Source: a virus. Taken from it: a stretch of DNA of 21,399 nucleotides. Both the position numbers and the translations under genes were made by a program. Below the pieces are notes generated by a model. That model was not told the origin of the DNA, did no database searches, and saw only the letters and a program-made list of their open reading frames with translations. Where the stretch lies: positions 1 through 21,399 of the IMG/VR virus record IMGVR_UViG_3300008267_000470; one strand, 5' to 3'. Positions within the stretch are counted from its first letter, which is position 1. Each line of letters opens with the position of its first letter. Below are positions 1-5,029 of this stretch, piece by piece.

Positions 1-2
1 AT

Positions 3-182
3 CTGAAGCCCGGTCACATGATATTCGGTAACAAGGGGAACGTGTGGGACGATACAGCTCACATTTACAAGTCTGGTGAGGGTAACCTGTGCGGTACACC
101 AGCCCTCAGTACCAACTGGGCACGCATCGAGGAAATAAAGACGATTGGATGTCCGGGGTGCCTAGCACGATATAATGCTTAA
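3..182 (+). CDS. Small CxxC protein, 5' end outside the window
   Basis: An open frame enters from the left edge and ends at TAA 180-182, giving 59 visible residues. An in-frame ATG at 18-20 could be the start, but the frame stays open to the edge, so a longer protein is equally possible. The C-terminal half has LCGTPAL followed by ALSTNWARIE and then CPGCL, so one Cys plus a CxxC pair could bind a metal, probably zinc. Similar short proteins with CGTPALSxNWARIE occur, as far as I recall, in Bacteroidota phages, without a known function. The codons are much richer in G and C than those of the tail genes downstream, so it belongs compositionally with the gene at 616. Function unknown. Confidence 0.6.
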   Translation: MKPGHMIFGNKGNVWDDTAHIYKSGEGNLCGTPALSTNWARIEEIKTIGCPGCLARYNA

Positions 183-207
183 TATAAGCTATATAATCAA
201 ATTAATC

Positions 208-233
208 GAACGGGGCTAGTCACAGTCCCGTTC
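208..233 (+). terminator. Hairpin, possible weak terminator
   Basis: GAACGGG (208-214) pairs with CCCGTTC (227-233). The stem extends inward by G-T, C-G and T-A pairs to a 6-base loop. It lies between two genes. Only a broken T stretch (CTATATT) follows, so it may be a weak terminator or a leader hairpin of the gene at 247. Confidence 0.4.
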
Positions 234-234
234 C

Positions 235-243
235 TATATTCAC
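235..243 (+). promoter_or_regulatory. Possible -7 element TATATTCAC
   Basis: TATATTCAC starts 12 bases before the ATG at 247. The identical 9-mer lies 12 bases before the ATG at 1135, where it has a TTG box 20 bases upstream. Here the matching -33 position falls in the hairpin and is GGG, so this is a weaker promoter candidate. Confidence 0.3.
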
Positions 244-246
244 GGT

Positions 247-390
247 ATGAAAATAATAAACATAACCAACGAATTAGTAGAGGTGCTCTGGATCGATGAT
301 AATGAGATCGAGTACATCCCAGTGAGCGAGTTCATCAGTAAGTATGGACAAGCTAAAATCAACAATTACATAACCAATAAAACCAAGTAA
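247..390 (+). CDS. Small hypothetical protein (47 aa)
   Basis: An ATG at 247 opens 47 codons ending in TAA 388-390, one base before the next gene's ATG at 392. The protein begins MKIINITNELVEVLWIDDNE and continues with an acidic/hydrophobic stretch and a basic, Asn/Lys-rich tail. No domain, membrane segment or signal peptide is visible. It is preceded by a hairpin and a possible -7 box, and its stop is immediately followed by the next start, so the two are probably co-transcribed. The coding call rests on clean framing between two genes and on the upstream element. I do not recognise the family. Confidence 0.55.
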   Translation: MKIINITNELVEVLWIDDNEIEYIPVSEFISKYGQAKINNYITNKTK

Positions 391-391
391 C

Positions 392-595
392 ATGACACCA
401 AAAGAAAAAGCAATTGAATTATTTAAAAAATTCTATTGCATGCCAAATAATTCAAAAAGTAGAATAAAAAATATTGAGTTTGATACAGCTAAAAAATGTG
501 CATTAATAACATTAGATGAAATATTCAGTAATAACACTAATCAATCAAAACATGATTATTGGTGTGAAGTAAAGGAAGAATTAGATAAACTATAA
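392..595 (+). CDS. Small conserved phage protein, KEKA...AKKCALITLDEI type
   Basis: A 67-residue protein. Residues 3-14 (PKEKAIELFKKF), the middle stretch AKKCALITLDEI and the end YWCEVKEELDKL fit a small helical family that I recognise from phages and prophages of Bacteroidota, where the middle reads roughly AKQCALIAVDEI and the end YWxEVKxEI. No function is known. It starts one base after the preceding stop and has no Shine-Dalgarno sequence. Its DNA is very AT-rich, unlike the gene at 616, which suggests a different history for the two neighbours. The family recognition is from memory. Confidence 0.75.
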   Translation: MTPKEKAIELFKKFYCMPNNSKSRIKNIEFDTAKKCALITLDEIFSNNTNQSKHDYWCEVKEELDKL

Positions 596-615
596 TAAAT
601 AAAAACCCAGTAACG

Positions 616-840
616 ATGAAAGTAAGATACACACCCGGAACACCAGATGGCCTCGTGGGTAAAACCCACACGGTGGAAATAGTGGAGATGATGATCGTGG
701 AAACCAAGCACATCGACGCCCCATTACTCAAATCGGTGAAGATCAAGTACGCGGACGGTAAGTACGAGACGATCAGCGGAACTAAACTGTTCGATTCGAT
801 CAATATGATCCAGAAGGCCGTCCATAAGAGAGCTGAGTAG
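616..840 (+). CDS. Hypothetical protein (74 aa), GC-rich codons
   Basis: A 74-residue protein starting MKVRYTPGTPDGLVGKTHTV and ending in a basic, helical tail (MIQKAVHKRAE). The alternation of charged and beta-branched residues in the first 55 residues suggests a small beta-sheet fold, perhaps SH3-like, but this is a guess. About half of its bases are G or C, with codons such as gtg, gcc and atc that are rare in the AT-rich tail genes, so it may have been acquired separately. The leader before its ATG closely resembles the leader of the gene at 392. The structured GC-rich island begins right after its stop codon. Function unknown. Confidence 0.65.
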   Translation: MKVRYTPGTPDGLVGKTHTVEIVEMMIVETKHIDAPLLKSVKIKYADGKYETISGTKLFDSINMIQKAVHKRAE

Positions 841-842
841 AC

Positions 843-877
843 GGGTGCTATCGGGCCGATAGCGTTTGATAGCGCCC
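843..877 (+). repeat. Two competing hairpins sharing one arm
   Basis: GCTATC at 847-852 can pair with GATAGC at 858-863 (loop GGGCC) or with GATAGC at 868-873. The second option extends to a 10-bp stem, 843-852 with 868-877, with one G-T pair. The pairings are mutually exclusive, as in attenuators or switches. Confidence 0.55.
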
Positions 878-887
878 CGCGCGCGGG
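876..887. repeat. Perfect 12-bp palindrome CCCGCGCGCGGG
   Basis: CCCGCG followed directly by CGCGGG with no spacer. An RNA hairpin would need to open the centre, so a double-stranded protein-binding site is as likely. A smaller palindrome, ATCGCGAT, follows at 891-898. Confidence 0.6.
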
Positions 888-903
888 ATGATCGCGATCT
901 GCT

Positions 904-938
904 CCCACGCCAATTGCGGTCCATCGATGGGGCGTGGG
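904..938. repeat. Inverted repeat CCCACGCC / GGCGTGGG
   Basis: CCCACGCC (904-911) is the exact reverse complement of GGCGTGGG (931-938). The 19-base interior contains the palindrome CCATCGATGG (921-930). A run of seven A bases follows at 945-951; there is no T run, so it does not look like a + strand terminator. Confidence 0.6.
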
Positions 939-954
939 CGTGGCAAAAAAAGCT

Positions 955-990
955 ATGGGTATTCTCAACGCGAACACGATCTCTACCCAT
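955..990. repeat. Inverted repeat ATGGGTA / TACCCAT
   Basis: ATGGGTA (955-961) pairs with TACCCAT (984-990) across a 22-base loop. It is the last inverted repeat of the island and is followed by the palindrome GTATATAC at 996-1003. Confidence 0.45.
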
Positions 991-1098
991 CGACAGTATA
1001 TACACATATACTTGGCTTCAAATCGCATCTCCAATTTCCGAAATAACCCCTTTTGGACCCCTTTGCAAAATCCCAAAATCTCCTCTTAAACGATCTTT

Positions 1099-1130
1099 TT
1101 TGTATAGGCAAAGTATATACATTATATTCA
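1099..1130 (+). promoter_or_regulatory. Bacteroidota-like promoter TTTG-N20-TATATTCA
   Basis: TTTG (1099-1102), 20 bases, then TATATTCA (1123-1130), followed by an ATG at 1135. The spacing matches the primase promoter, which has the perfect TATATTTG box, and the sigma-gene promoter. The -7 box differs from the family consensus TAnnTTTG at its last two bases. The palindrome GTATATAC (1113-1120) lies in the spacer and could be an operator. Confidence 0.55.
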
Positions 1131-1134
1131 CTAC

Positions 1135-1227
1135 ATGACAACACTTCAATACATTTTATTCTATTTAGGAAATACATTATGGTTCTATGTAGGATATAAA
1201 ATTGGTAAAAATAAAAAATGGAATTAG
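1135..1227 (+). CDS. Membrane microprotein (30 aa)
   Basis: A 30-residue frame. Residues 3-22 (LQYILFYLGNTLWFYVGYK region) form one hydrophobic, aromatic helix, and the end KIGKNKKWN is strongly basic, which predicts a single membrane span with a positively charged tail in the cytoplasm. Its ATG lies 12 bases after a promoter-like TTG-N20-TATATTCA. The stop overlaps the next gene's ATG (1218) by 10 bases, implying coupled translation. Small phage membrane proteins of this shape may act in superinfection exclusion, lysis control or host takeover; none of these can be assigned here. It is too short for ordinary gene finders. Confidence 0.6.
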   Translation: MTTLQYILFYLGNTLWFYVGYKIGKNKKWN

Positions 1228-1397
1228 ATATAAAACCAACAGATAAAGTTTGTGCTAATTGCATTTATTTATTACGAATGATTGCTATTGGACAAGGTAT
1301 TAGATGTGGGTATGAAGACGGAAATTACAAACCAGTCCCATCATTTAGACATACATGCGAAAACTTTAAAAATAAACATACAGATGAAACCAATTGA
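1218..1397 (+). CDS. Four-cysteine small protein (59 aa), likely zinc-binding
   Basis: The protein starts MELDIKPTDKVCANCIYLLR, then has IGQGIRCGYE and PSFRHTCENF. The CxxC at residues 12-15, Cys30 and Cys47 look like one metal site. This spacing, with a final HTCxxF, is familiar from small phage proteins annotated as hypothetical. The gene overlaps the microprotein before it (10 bases) and the gene after it (14 bases), which is typical of a tightly packed translationally coupled cassette. No catalytic residues are visible. A plausible role is a small DNA- or protein-binding zinc module, but this is inference only. Confidence 0.7.
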   Translation: MELDIKPTDKVCANCIYLLRMIAIGQGIRCGYEDGNYKPVPSFRHTCENFKNKHTDETN

Positions 1398-1572
1398 TAT
1401 GTTTCTCACTAAAGAGGCATTTAATGAATACGCTAAGCGCTTACGCGAAGAGCAAGCTAAAGAATACGGTATGACACTCGAAGAGTGGGATCAAGCCGTA
1501 CTTGATGGTAAAACAGTTGAGAAGAAAATTAACCATAATACCCAGCCACCTACTAATAATGACAATAAATAA
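1384..1572 (+). CDS. Small acidic/helical hypothetical protein (62 aa)
   Basis: I chose the ATG at 1384, giving 62 residues starting MKPIDMFLTKEAFNEYAKRL. A longer version from 1282 would add 34 residues that lie wholly inside the preceding four-cysteine gene in another frame, and those read like noise. The protein has a charged helical stretch (about residues 9-45, with REEQAKEYGMTLEEWDQAV) and ends in a polar Asn/Thr/Pro-rich tail. No catalytic motif is seen. It overlaps the preceding gene by 14 bases and stops three bases before the next start, so it is part of the same cassette. Function unknown. Confidence 0.65.
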   Translation: MKPIDMFLTKEAFNEYAKRLREEQAKEYGMTLEEWDQAVLDGKTVEKKINHNTQPPTNNDNK

Positions 1573-1575
1573 GTT

Positions 1576-2076
1576 ATGTTAAAACACATTACACTAACCG
1601 AAGCCAAAGGATACCGCAAATTAATCCCAGAAATTGATTTAATCGATAATATGAGTATGGCTACAGCTTTTACTCGCGAGCCTGATCCTGACAATCCTAA
1701 ATTCGATATTGTTACTTATTACGGTGACATCCGTGGAGGTTTAGCTGATGATATATCAGGTGATCTTATTAATCCTCACTACGTTTATGTTCTTACTAAT
1801 CCTTCTATTCCCGGTATTGTTAAAATCGGTTACACCGAGCGTAATGTATTCGATCGTTTGAGAGAAATTAATTCTGCTCCGGGTGTTGTTATACCGTGGA
1901 ATGTAGCTTGGTCATATAAGTGTCCACAAGGGCGTGCTCTTGAAAGTGAAATTCATTCTCATCTCGAACATATGGGTCTTCGCCCTAATGTTAAACGTGA
2001 AGGTTTTTCTATTAGTGTTACCGACGCAATTAAAATTATTGAGGAATTAGGTCAAAAATATCAAAAACCCCTATAA
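1576..2076 (+). CDS. GIY-YIG superfamily protein, T5orf172/MUG113 type
   Basis: A 166-residue protein. The C-terminal two thirds fit the T5 Orf172/MUG113 branch of the GIY-YIG nuclease superfamily. YVYVL (residues 69-73) corresponds to the GIY strand and VKIGYT (82-87) to the YIG strand. R94 in FDRLREIN is a candidate catalytic arginine, then come the ALESEIHSHL helix (121-130) with acidic and histidine residues and a closing EGFSIS (142-147) resembling the EWF motif. The first 60 residues are an extension that I do not recognise. Such phage proteins are thought to cut or bind DNA, but their substrates are mostly unknown, so activity here is unproven. It is packed between the genes at 1384 and 2078. 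Confidence 0.75.
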   Translation: MLKHITLTEAKGYRKLIPEIDLIDNMSMATAFTREPDPDNPKFDIVTYYGDIRGGLADDISGDLINPHYVYVLTNPSIPGIVKIGYTERNVFDRLREINSAPGVVIPWNVAWSYKCPQGRALESEIHSHLEHMGLRPNVKREGFSISVTDAIKIIEELGQKYQKPL

Positions 2077-2077
2077 T

Positions 2078-2500
2078 ATGGAAAAGTATATTTCTACAAT
2101 TTTTAAAATTGGTATTCTACTTTGGCTTATTGTCATTTTAATGGAAGTAAATGAAATTAAACATGATATCGACCAAATTAAACGTCTAAATGTCGACACC
2201 GTCACTGTCACTACCTACGCTCCTGTGTCTGCTCAAACCGACGCTACACCGTTTATTACTGCTAGTGGTTTTAAACTGCATAAGAACCCACGCAAACAAC
2301 GAGTTATCGCTGTTAGTCGCGATTTAAAGCGCAAGATGCGGTGGGGACAACGCGTTCGTGTTGAAGGTGCTGGTGAATACGATGGCATATACGTAGTAGA
2401 GGACGTGATGAATCGTCGGTTCAAAAAGCGAATAGATATTCTAATAAATCCGTCTGATAAGCCTAATATGTTTAAGCAAGTTAGATTGTATAGAGTCTGA
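2078..2500 (+). CDS. Membrane-anchored 3D-domain protein (cell-wall related)
   Basis: A 140-residue protein. Residues 6-23 form a hydrophobic helix after a short N-terminus, so it is probably anchored in the inner membrane with the rest in the periplasm. Residues about 46-125 match the 3D domain (double-psi beta-barrel, as in MltA-like transglycosylases and RlpA relatives): TASGF, then IAVSRDLKRKMRWG, then YDGIYVVEDVMNRRFKKRIDIL. D109 and D120 correspond to the second and third aspartates that name the domain. The first is shifted (S80/D82), so catalysis is uncertain. Bacteroidota phages often carry this form. A role in peptidoglycan cleavage at lysis or in envelope modification is likely but not shown. 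It begins one base after the preceding stop and is followed by a clear terminator. Confidence 0.75.
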   Translation: MEKYISTIFKIGILLWLIVILMEVNEIKHDIDQIKRLNVDTVTVTTYAPVSAQTDATPFITASGFKLHKNPRKQRVIAVSRDLKRKMRWGQRVRVEGAGEYDGIYVVEDVMNRRFKKRIDILINPSDKPNMFKQVRLYRV

Positions 2501-2529
2501 AATAAGTAGTATATACGGAAAAGAATGTG

Positions 2530-2567
2530 GCATAGAATCTCTATAATGGGGTATTCTATGCTTTTTT
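2530..2567 (+). terminator. Intrinsic terminator after the 3D-domain gene
   Basis: GCATAGAAT (2530-2538) pairs perfectly with ATTCTATGC (2553-2561) around a 14-base loop, followed by six T bases (2562-2567). It closes the 1135-2500 cassette and lies just upstream of the ATATTTAT motif of the next gene. Confidence 0.85.
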
Positions 2568-2570
2568 ATT

Positions 2571-2578
2571 ATATTTAT
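2571..2578 (+). promoter_or_regulatory. ATATTTAT motif, candidate late promoter
   Basis: The 8-mer ATATTTAT ends 8 bases before the ATG at 2587 and sits directly after a terminator, a position that calls for a new promoter. No TTG lies at the -33 position. Confidence 0.55.
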
Positions 2579-2586
2579 TATCAACA

Positions 2587-3105
2587 ATGAGTACTTATAA
2601 TATTAAACTTGAGGATAAAGCCGCCTTTATAAATCGCCTTGATAAAATAGGGGTTGGTGTTGATAGTTATGAAGTTAAAGATGATAAGTTAAAAGGTACT
2701 TTTGAATTTATTGTAGATGATCCTGCAGTAGATAGTATGGTTAAAACTATTTTAAAACAAAGCCCAAAAATAACCCAAATTAAAGAAATGGAAAACAAAA
2801 AGAAACTAACTAAAGAGCAATTAATAAAAATAATTCGTGAAGAATTAGGTAGTACTAATAAAACAGAAAAAAAGAAATCCTCACTAAATGAAATTAATTG
2901 GGATATTTTAGGCCCAGCATTAGGTGTTACTTTACCAGGTATGGCTGCTGCTTTTGCCGCTATTAAATCAAGTGTATCTGCCGCTAAAAAGCAATTACAA
3001 GATCAAATTAATCCTGAAACAGGTCAACCATATACCGATGATGAAATTAAAGCAGGTGTAATGAGAGGATTAGTTGATAAGATGCAAAGTTTTGGTGGTG
3101 AATAA
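2587..3105 (+). CDS. Hypothetical protein (172 aa), own transcription unit
   Basis: Three parts are visible. Residues 1-66 alternate helix and strand (KAAFINRLDKIGVGVDSYEV, then KGTFEFIVDD), like a small alpha/beta domain. Residues 73-88 (KLTKEQLIKIIREELG) are an amphipathic helix also seen in the protein at 8014. Residues about 105-128 are hydrophobic and Ala/Gly-rich (LGPALGVTLPGMAAAFAAIK), then a charged tail contains PETGQPYTDDEIKAGV. The gene is isolated between two intrinsic terminators and has its own ATATTTAT motif, so it is probably expressed late and perhaps strongly. A virion-associated or head-internal protein would fit, but I do not recognise the family. Confidence 0.7.
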   Translation: MSTYNIKLEDKAAFINRLDKIGVGVDSYEVKDDKLKGTFEFIVDDPAVDSMVKTILKQSPKITQIKEMENKKKLTKEQLIKIIREELGSTNKTEKKKSSLNEINWDILGPALGVTLPGMAAAFAAIKSSVSAAKKQLQDQINPETGQPYTDDEIKAGVMRGLVDKMQSFGGE

Positions 3106-3131
3106 TTGATTTTAATTAAAAATAATAAACT

Positions 3132-3163
3132 TAGGCAATTCTATAAGAGTTGCCTATTTTTTT
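3132..3163 (+). terminator. Intrinsic terminator after the 172-aa gene
   Basis: TAGGCAA (3132-3138) pairs with TTGCCTA (3150-3156). Three more inner pairs, one of them G-T, give a 10-bp stem with a 5-base loop. Seven T bases follow (3157-3163). It starts 26 bases after the stop codon. Confidence 0.9.
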
Positions 3164-3207
3164 GGAAGTATAAAATTCTTTCCGTAACTTCAACCTACGA
3201 GCGGTTT

Positions 3208-3260
3208 GAAAAGGTTAAGGGAAAAAGGAAGGAATGAAAGGAATAAGGGAACATGAAGGG
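3208..3260 (+). repeat. Purine-rich tract
   Basis: These 53 bases are almost all A and G, with AAGGGAA at 3217-3223 and again at 3245-3251. The tract lies just upstream of the ATATTTAT motif at 3265 and has no start codon at Shine-Dalgarno distance. It could be an activator or loading site, or simply low-complexity sequence. Confidence 0.4.
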
Positions 3261-3263
3261 TCG

Positions 3264-3283
3264 TATATTTATATGTAAATATA
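3264..3283 (+). promoter_or_regulatory. ATATTTAT motif within an inverted repeat
   Basis: ATATTTAT (3265-3272) ends 15 bases before the ATG at 3288. It is embedded in an inverted repeat, TATATTTA (3264-3271), four bases, TAAATATA (3276-3283). A candidate late promoter for the genes at 3288 and 3495. Confidence 0.5.
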
Positions 3284-3287
3284 TATT

Positions 3288-3488
3288 ATGAGATATAAAA
3301 ACAACGTATTAGATAAATTAAGTCAAGCAGACGCCCTAGTAAATCGTCTTACTATTCAGGTAAATAGAAATCTAAGTAAAGAAGAAACAGTAGAAACTCT
3401 TACTATGTTGAAAGAACAAATTGAATCTACTCGTGAAATGATTTCTATTGAATCAGATGATTTTGAACAACAGTTTAGACCACAATAA
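3288..3488 (+). CDS. Small helical conserved protein (66 aa)
   Basis: A 66-residue, nearly all-helical protein starting MRYKNNVLDKLSQADALVNR and continuing with a charged heptad-like stretch (EETVETLTMLKEQIESTREM), which predicts a short coiled coil. Small proteins beginning MxYKNNVLDKL are, as I recall, widespread beside the sigma factor gene in marine T4-like phages, with no known function. It is followed six bases later by the membrane protein at 3495, and an ATATTTAT motif precedes it. A structural or assembly role is possible, but nothing in the sequence proves it. Confidence 0.7.
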   Translation: MRYKNNVLDKLSQADALVNRLTIQVNRNLSKEETVETLTMLKEQIESTREMISIESDDFEQQFRPQ

Positions 3489-3494
3489 TAGTTT

Positions 3495-3773
3495 ATGAAT
3501 GTAGTTATATGGGTGATTATAGTTCACCTAATTGAAGTAATAGGTATTGCCGGATATCTTTTAATTCATAAGAATAATAAGTTAGAACGAGTAATAGCCG
3601 AACAACAAAATTATATTGATACCATTAGTATTATTATTCAAGACTCCGAAAATACAATTAGAGAATTAGATGCCCGTGGAGCATTTGAATCTGATGATGA
3701 AGTTGGTACTTTCTTTAGAAATTTAAAACAAATTCAAGAAATACTAAACGATTTTAATACTCGCAAGAACTAG
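3495..3773 (+). CDS. Membrane-anchored coiled-coil protein (92 aa)
   Basis: Residues 3-24 (VVIWVIIVHLIEVIGIAGYLLI) form one strongly hydrophobic helix followed by a positive cluster (HKNNK), giving a single inner-membrane span. Residues 29-62 are a coiled coil. The end, ARGAFESDDEVGTFFRNLKQIQEILNDFN, is a stretch that I recognise as recurring in T4-like marine phages next to the late sigma factor gene. Function is unknown. The promoter of the following sigma gene overlaps the last few bases after its stop. Confidence 0.7.
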   Translation: MNVVIWVIIVHLIEVIGIAGYLLIHKNNKLERVIAEQQNYIDTISIIIQDSENTIRELDARGAFESDDEVGTFFRNLKQIQEILNDFNTRKN

Positions 3774-3805
3774 TTTGGTTCCGATATTTTTTGTTATTAT
3801 ATTCG
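3774..3805 (+). promoter_or_regulatory. Bacteroidota-like promoter for the sigma factor gene
   Basis: TTTG (3774-3777), 20 bases, TATATTCG (3798-3805), then the ATG at 3825. This is the same architecture as before the primase and the microprotein cassette. It would let host sigma factor transcribe the phage sigma gene. There is no forward ATATTTAT here, although its reverse complement ATAAATAT lies at 3816-3823. Confidence 0.55.
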
Positions 3806-3824
3806 ATATTAAACAATAAATATC

Positions 3825-4604
3825 ATGACATTATACTACGAAGAAGATAATTTAGATTTATTTTTAGAACCACAGTCTATCGCTTTAAATAAACGAGGTC
3901 AACCCCGTAAACGCAAACCGAAAGAACCCCGTGTATATTTTACTTCAGATACTGAAGAAGCAATTATTGAATATCTAGCTTCTACTGATCAAGATTTCCG
4001 CAATCGACTTTATAGTGACCGTATAGAGTATGCGTTTTATAAGCTTGCAGAAAATATAATTCATACCTTTAAATTTTACTACACAGACTCAGATACAATT
4101 GAAGAGTTAAAACATGAAGTTGTAACATTCCTACTTGAAAAACTTCACTTATACGATCAATCTAAAGGTAAAGCATATTCTTATTTTGGTACTATTGCTA
4201 AACGTTATTTAATTGTTTATAATAATAATAACTATAAGAAATTACAAGAACATGCTGACGTTGATGAATTAAATGAAGATAAAGGATTTTTACATGAAAC
4301 TATAAAAGAACAAGAAGAGCAATCTAATCCTGATAATTTTATTGATCAATATATCAGATATATCGATAAATATCTTTATCAATTATTTCCAAAACAACAA
4401 GATGCTCGTACAGCAGATGCAATAATGGAATTATTTCGTAAGCGCGAAACATTAGAAATATTTAATAAAAAAGCACTATACATTTATATTCGTGAAATAA
4501 CCGACACTTCTACCCCTCATATTACTAGAGTAACTAAGAAATTAGATACATTACGTACTCGTTTATTTAATGAGTATTATCAACATGGGTATATAAAGAT
4601 TTAA
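3825..4604 (+). CDS. 55: Late-transcription sigma factor, T4 gp55-like
   Basis: A 259-residue sigma-70-family protein of the reduced phage type. T4 gp55 is 185 residues, so this one is extended. Residues 66-140 correspond to sigma region 2: YAFYKLAENIIHTFKFYY (69-86), EELKHEVVTFLLEKL (93-107) and the diagnostic YDQSKGKAYSYFGTIAKR (110-127). In T4 this region binds the core polymerase and melts the simple -10-type late promoter. No region 4 for -35 recognition is visible; the C-terminus instead has HITRVTKKLDTLRTRLF. This predicts promoters without an upstream box, and seven such ATATTTAT sites lie in this window. Its own gene has a host-type promoter, so it is likely made earlier. Arg codons are mainly CGN, unlike the gp5-like gene downstream. 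Confidence 0.88.
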   Translation: MTLYYEEDNLDLFLEPQSIALNKRGQPRKRKPKEPRVYFTSDTEEAIIEYLASTDQDFRNRLYSDRIEYAFYKLAENIIHTFKFYYTDSDTIEELKHEVVTFLLEKLHLYDQSKGKAYSYFGTIAKRYLIVYNNNNYKKLQEHADVDELNEDKGFLHETIKEQEEQSNPDNFIDQYIRYIDKYLYQLFPKQQDARTADAIMELFRKRETLEIFNKKALYIYIREITDTSTPHITRVTKKLDTLRTRLFNEYYQHGYIKI

Positions 4605-4610
4605 GTATAC

Positions 4611-4618
4611 ATATTTAT
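4611..4618 (+). promoter_or_regulatory. ATATTTAT motif, candidate late promoter
   Basis: ATATTTAT ends 15 bases before the ATG at 4634 and would serve the block 4634-8000, whose genes overlap or touch. Confidence 0.55.
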
Positions 4619-4633
4619 TGATAAACATAAGCT

Positions 4634-5029
4634 ATGGCTAATTTTGACGATATAACCCTATTTGGTAGTACGTCATTATCCGATATATTTAAACAAATTC
4701 ATCGTAATAATAAGGATACTGACAAGCAAATTAACGAACTTATTGATGCTCTTAAACCACTTGCATCATCTAATGCAGGCTCTGCAGTAATGTTAATGCC
4801 TACTGTTAAAGATTTAATTGATGTTAATGTAAAAAATAACGAACAATTAATTAAAATGGCAGGTATTGCACAACGGGCATCAACTACTAACGGATCTTCT
4901 ACATCAGCTGATTTCTTTGACCCAGCAGAAATACAACAACTACTAGAAGAACAACGTGCTGTACAACAGGAAGGACAAAAATTAATACAAACCACTGAGA
5001 CTATACAACATCAAATTGATAATAAATGA
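4634..5029 (+). CDS. Conserved T4-like phage protein upstream of the hub gene (131 aa)
   Basis: Residues 8-45 read TLFGSTSLSDIFKQIHRNNKDTDKQINELIDALKPL, followed by MLMPTVKDLIDVNVKNNEQLIKMAGIAQR (about 54-82), then a Ser/Thr linker and a helical Gln/Glu-rich tail suggestive of a coiled coil. Proteins with this SLSDIFxxIxxN...KxLIxVxVKNxEQLxKLA pattern precede the gp5-like gene in marine T4-like phages. I know of no demonstrated function, but the position suggests a role in hub or tail assembly. The stop codon overlaps the next start (ATGA, 4 bases), so translation is coupled. Confidence 0.7.
   Translation: MANFDDITLFGSTSLSDIFKQIHRNNKDTDKQINELIDALKPLASSNAGSAVMLMPTVKDLIDVNVKNNEQLIKMAGIAQRASTTNGSSTSADFFDPAEIQQLLEEQRAVQQEGQKLIQTTETIQHQIDNK

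Larger units (their letters stand above)
841..1134. other. Gene-free region with GC-rich structured island
   Basis: No convincing gene lies here. By hand count, 70 of the first 110 bases are G or C, while the later genes are mostly A and T. The island carries nested inverted repeats (listed separately). The second half (about 1020-1095) is pyrimidine-rich on the + strand, with two near copies of ACCCCTTT, and ends in a promoter-like TTG-N20-TATATTCA. Candidate roles are a structured RNA, a leader/attenuator or a replication origin; the sequence alone does not decide. Confidence 0.6.

Noticed and set aside
841-950. tRNA or other known RNA in the GC-rich island
   Set aside because: The stems do not form a cloverleaf, and no TTC-type T-loop or acceptor pairing could be fitted.
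941-951. Terminator at the end of the island
   Set aside because: A run of A follows the stem on the + strand. On the - strand the T run precedes the stem, so it fits neither direction.
537-1076. 179-codon open frame on the - strand
   Set aside because: It lies opposite real + strand genes at 392 and 616 and the structured island. Its hydrophobic composition follows from the complement of that sequence, and no family resemblance was seen.
866-1138. 90-codon open frame on the + strand through the GC-rich island
   Set aside because: It has no ATG start at the beginning, low-complexity Arg/Ser/Ile-rich content, and runs through inverted repeats and the promoter of the gene at 1135.
1282-1383. 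Longer N-terminus for the protein at 1384
   Set aside because: This part is fully inside the four-cysteine gene in another frame. The ATG at 1384 gives the natural small overlap.
3208-3260. Shine-Dalgarno-like GGA runs in the purine tract
   Set aside because: They are 28 or more bases from the next start, and the other genes here do not use such sites.
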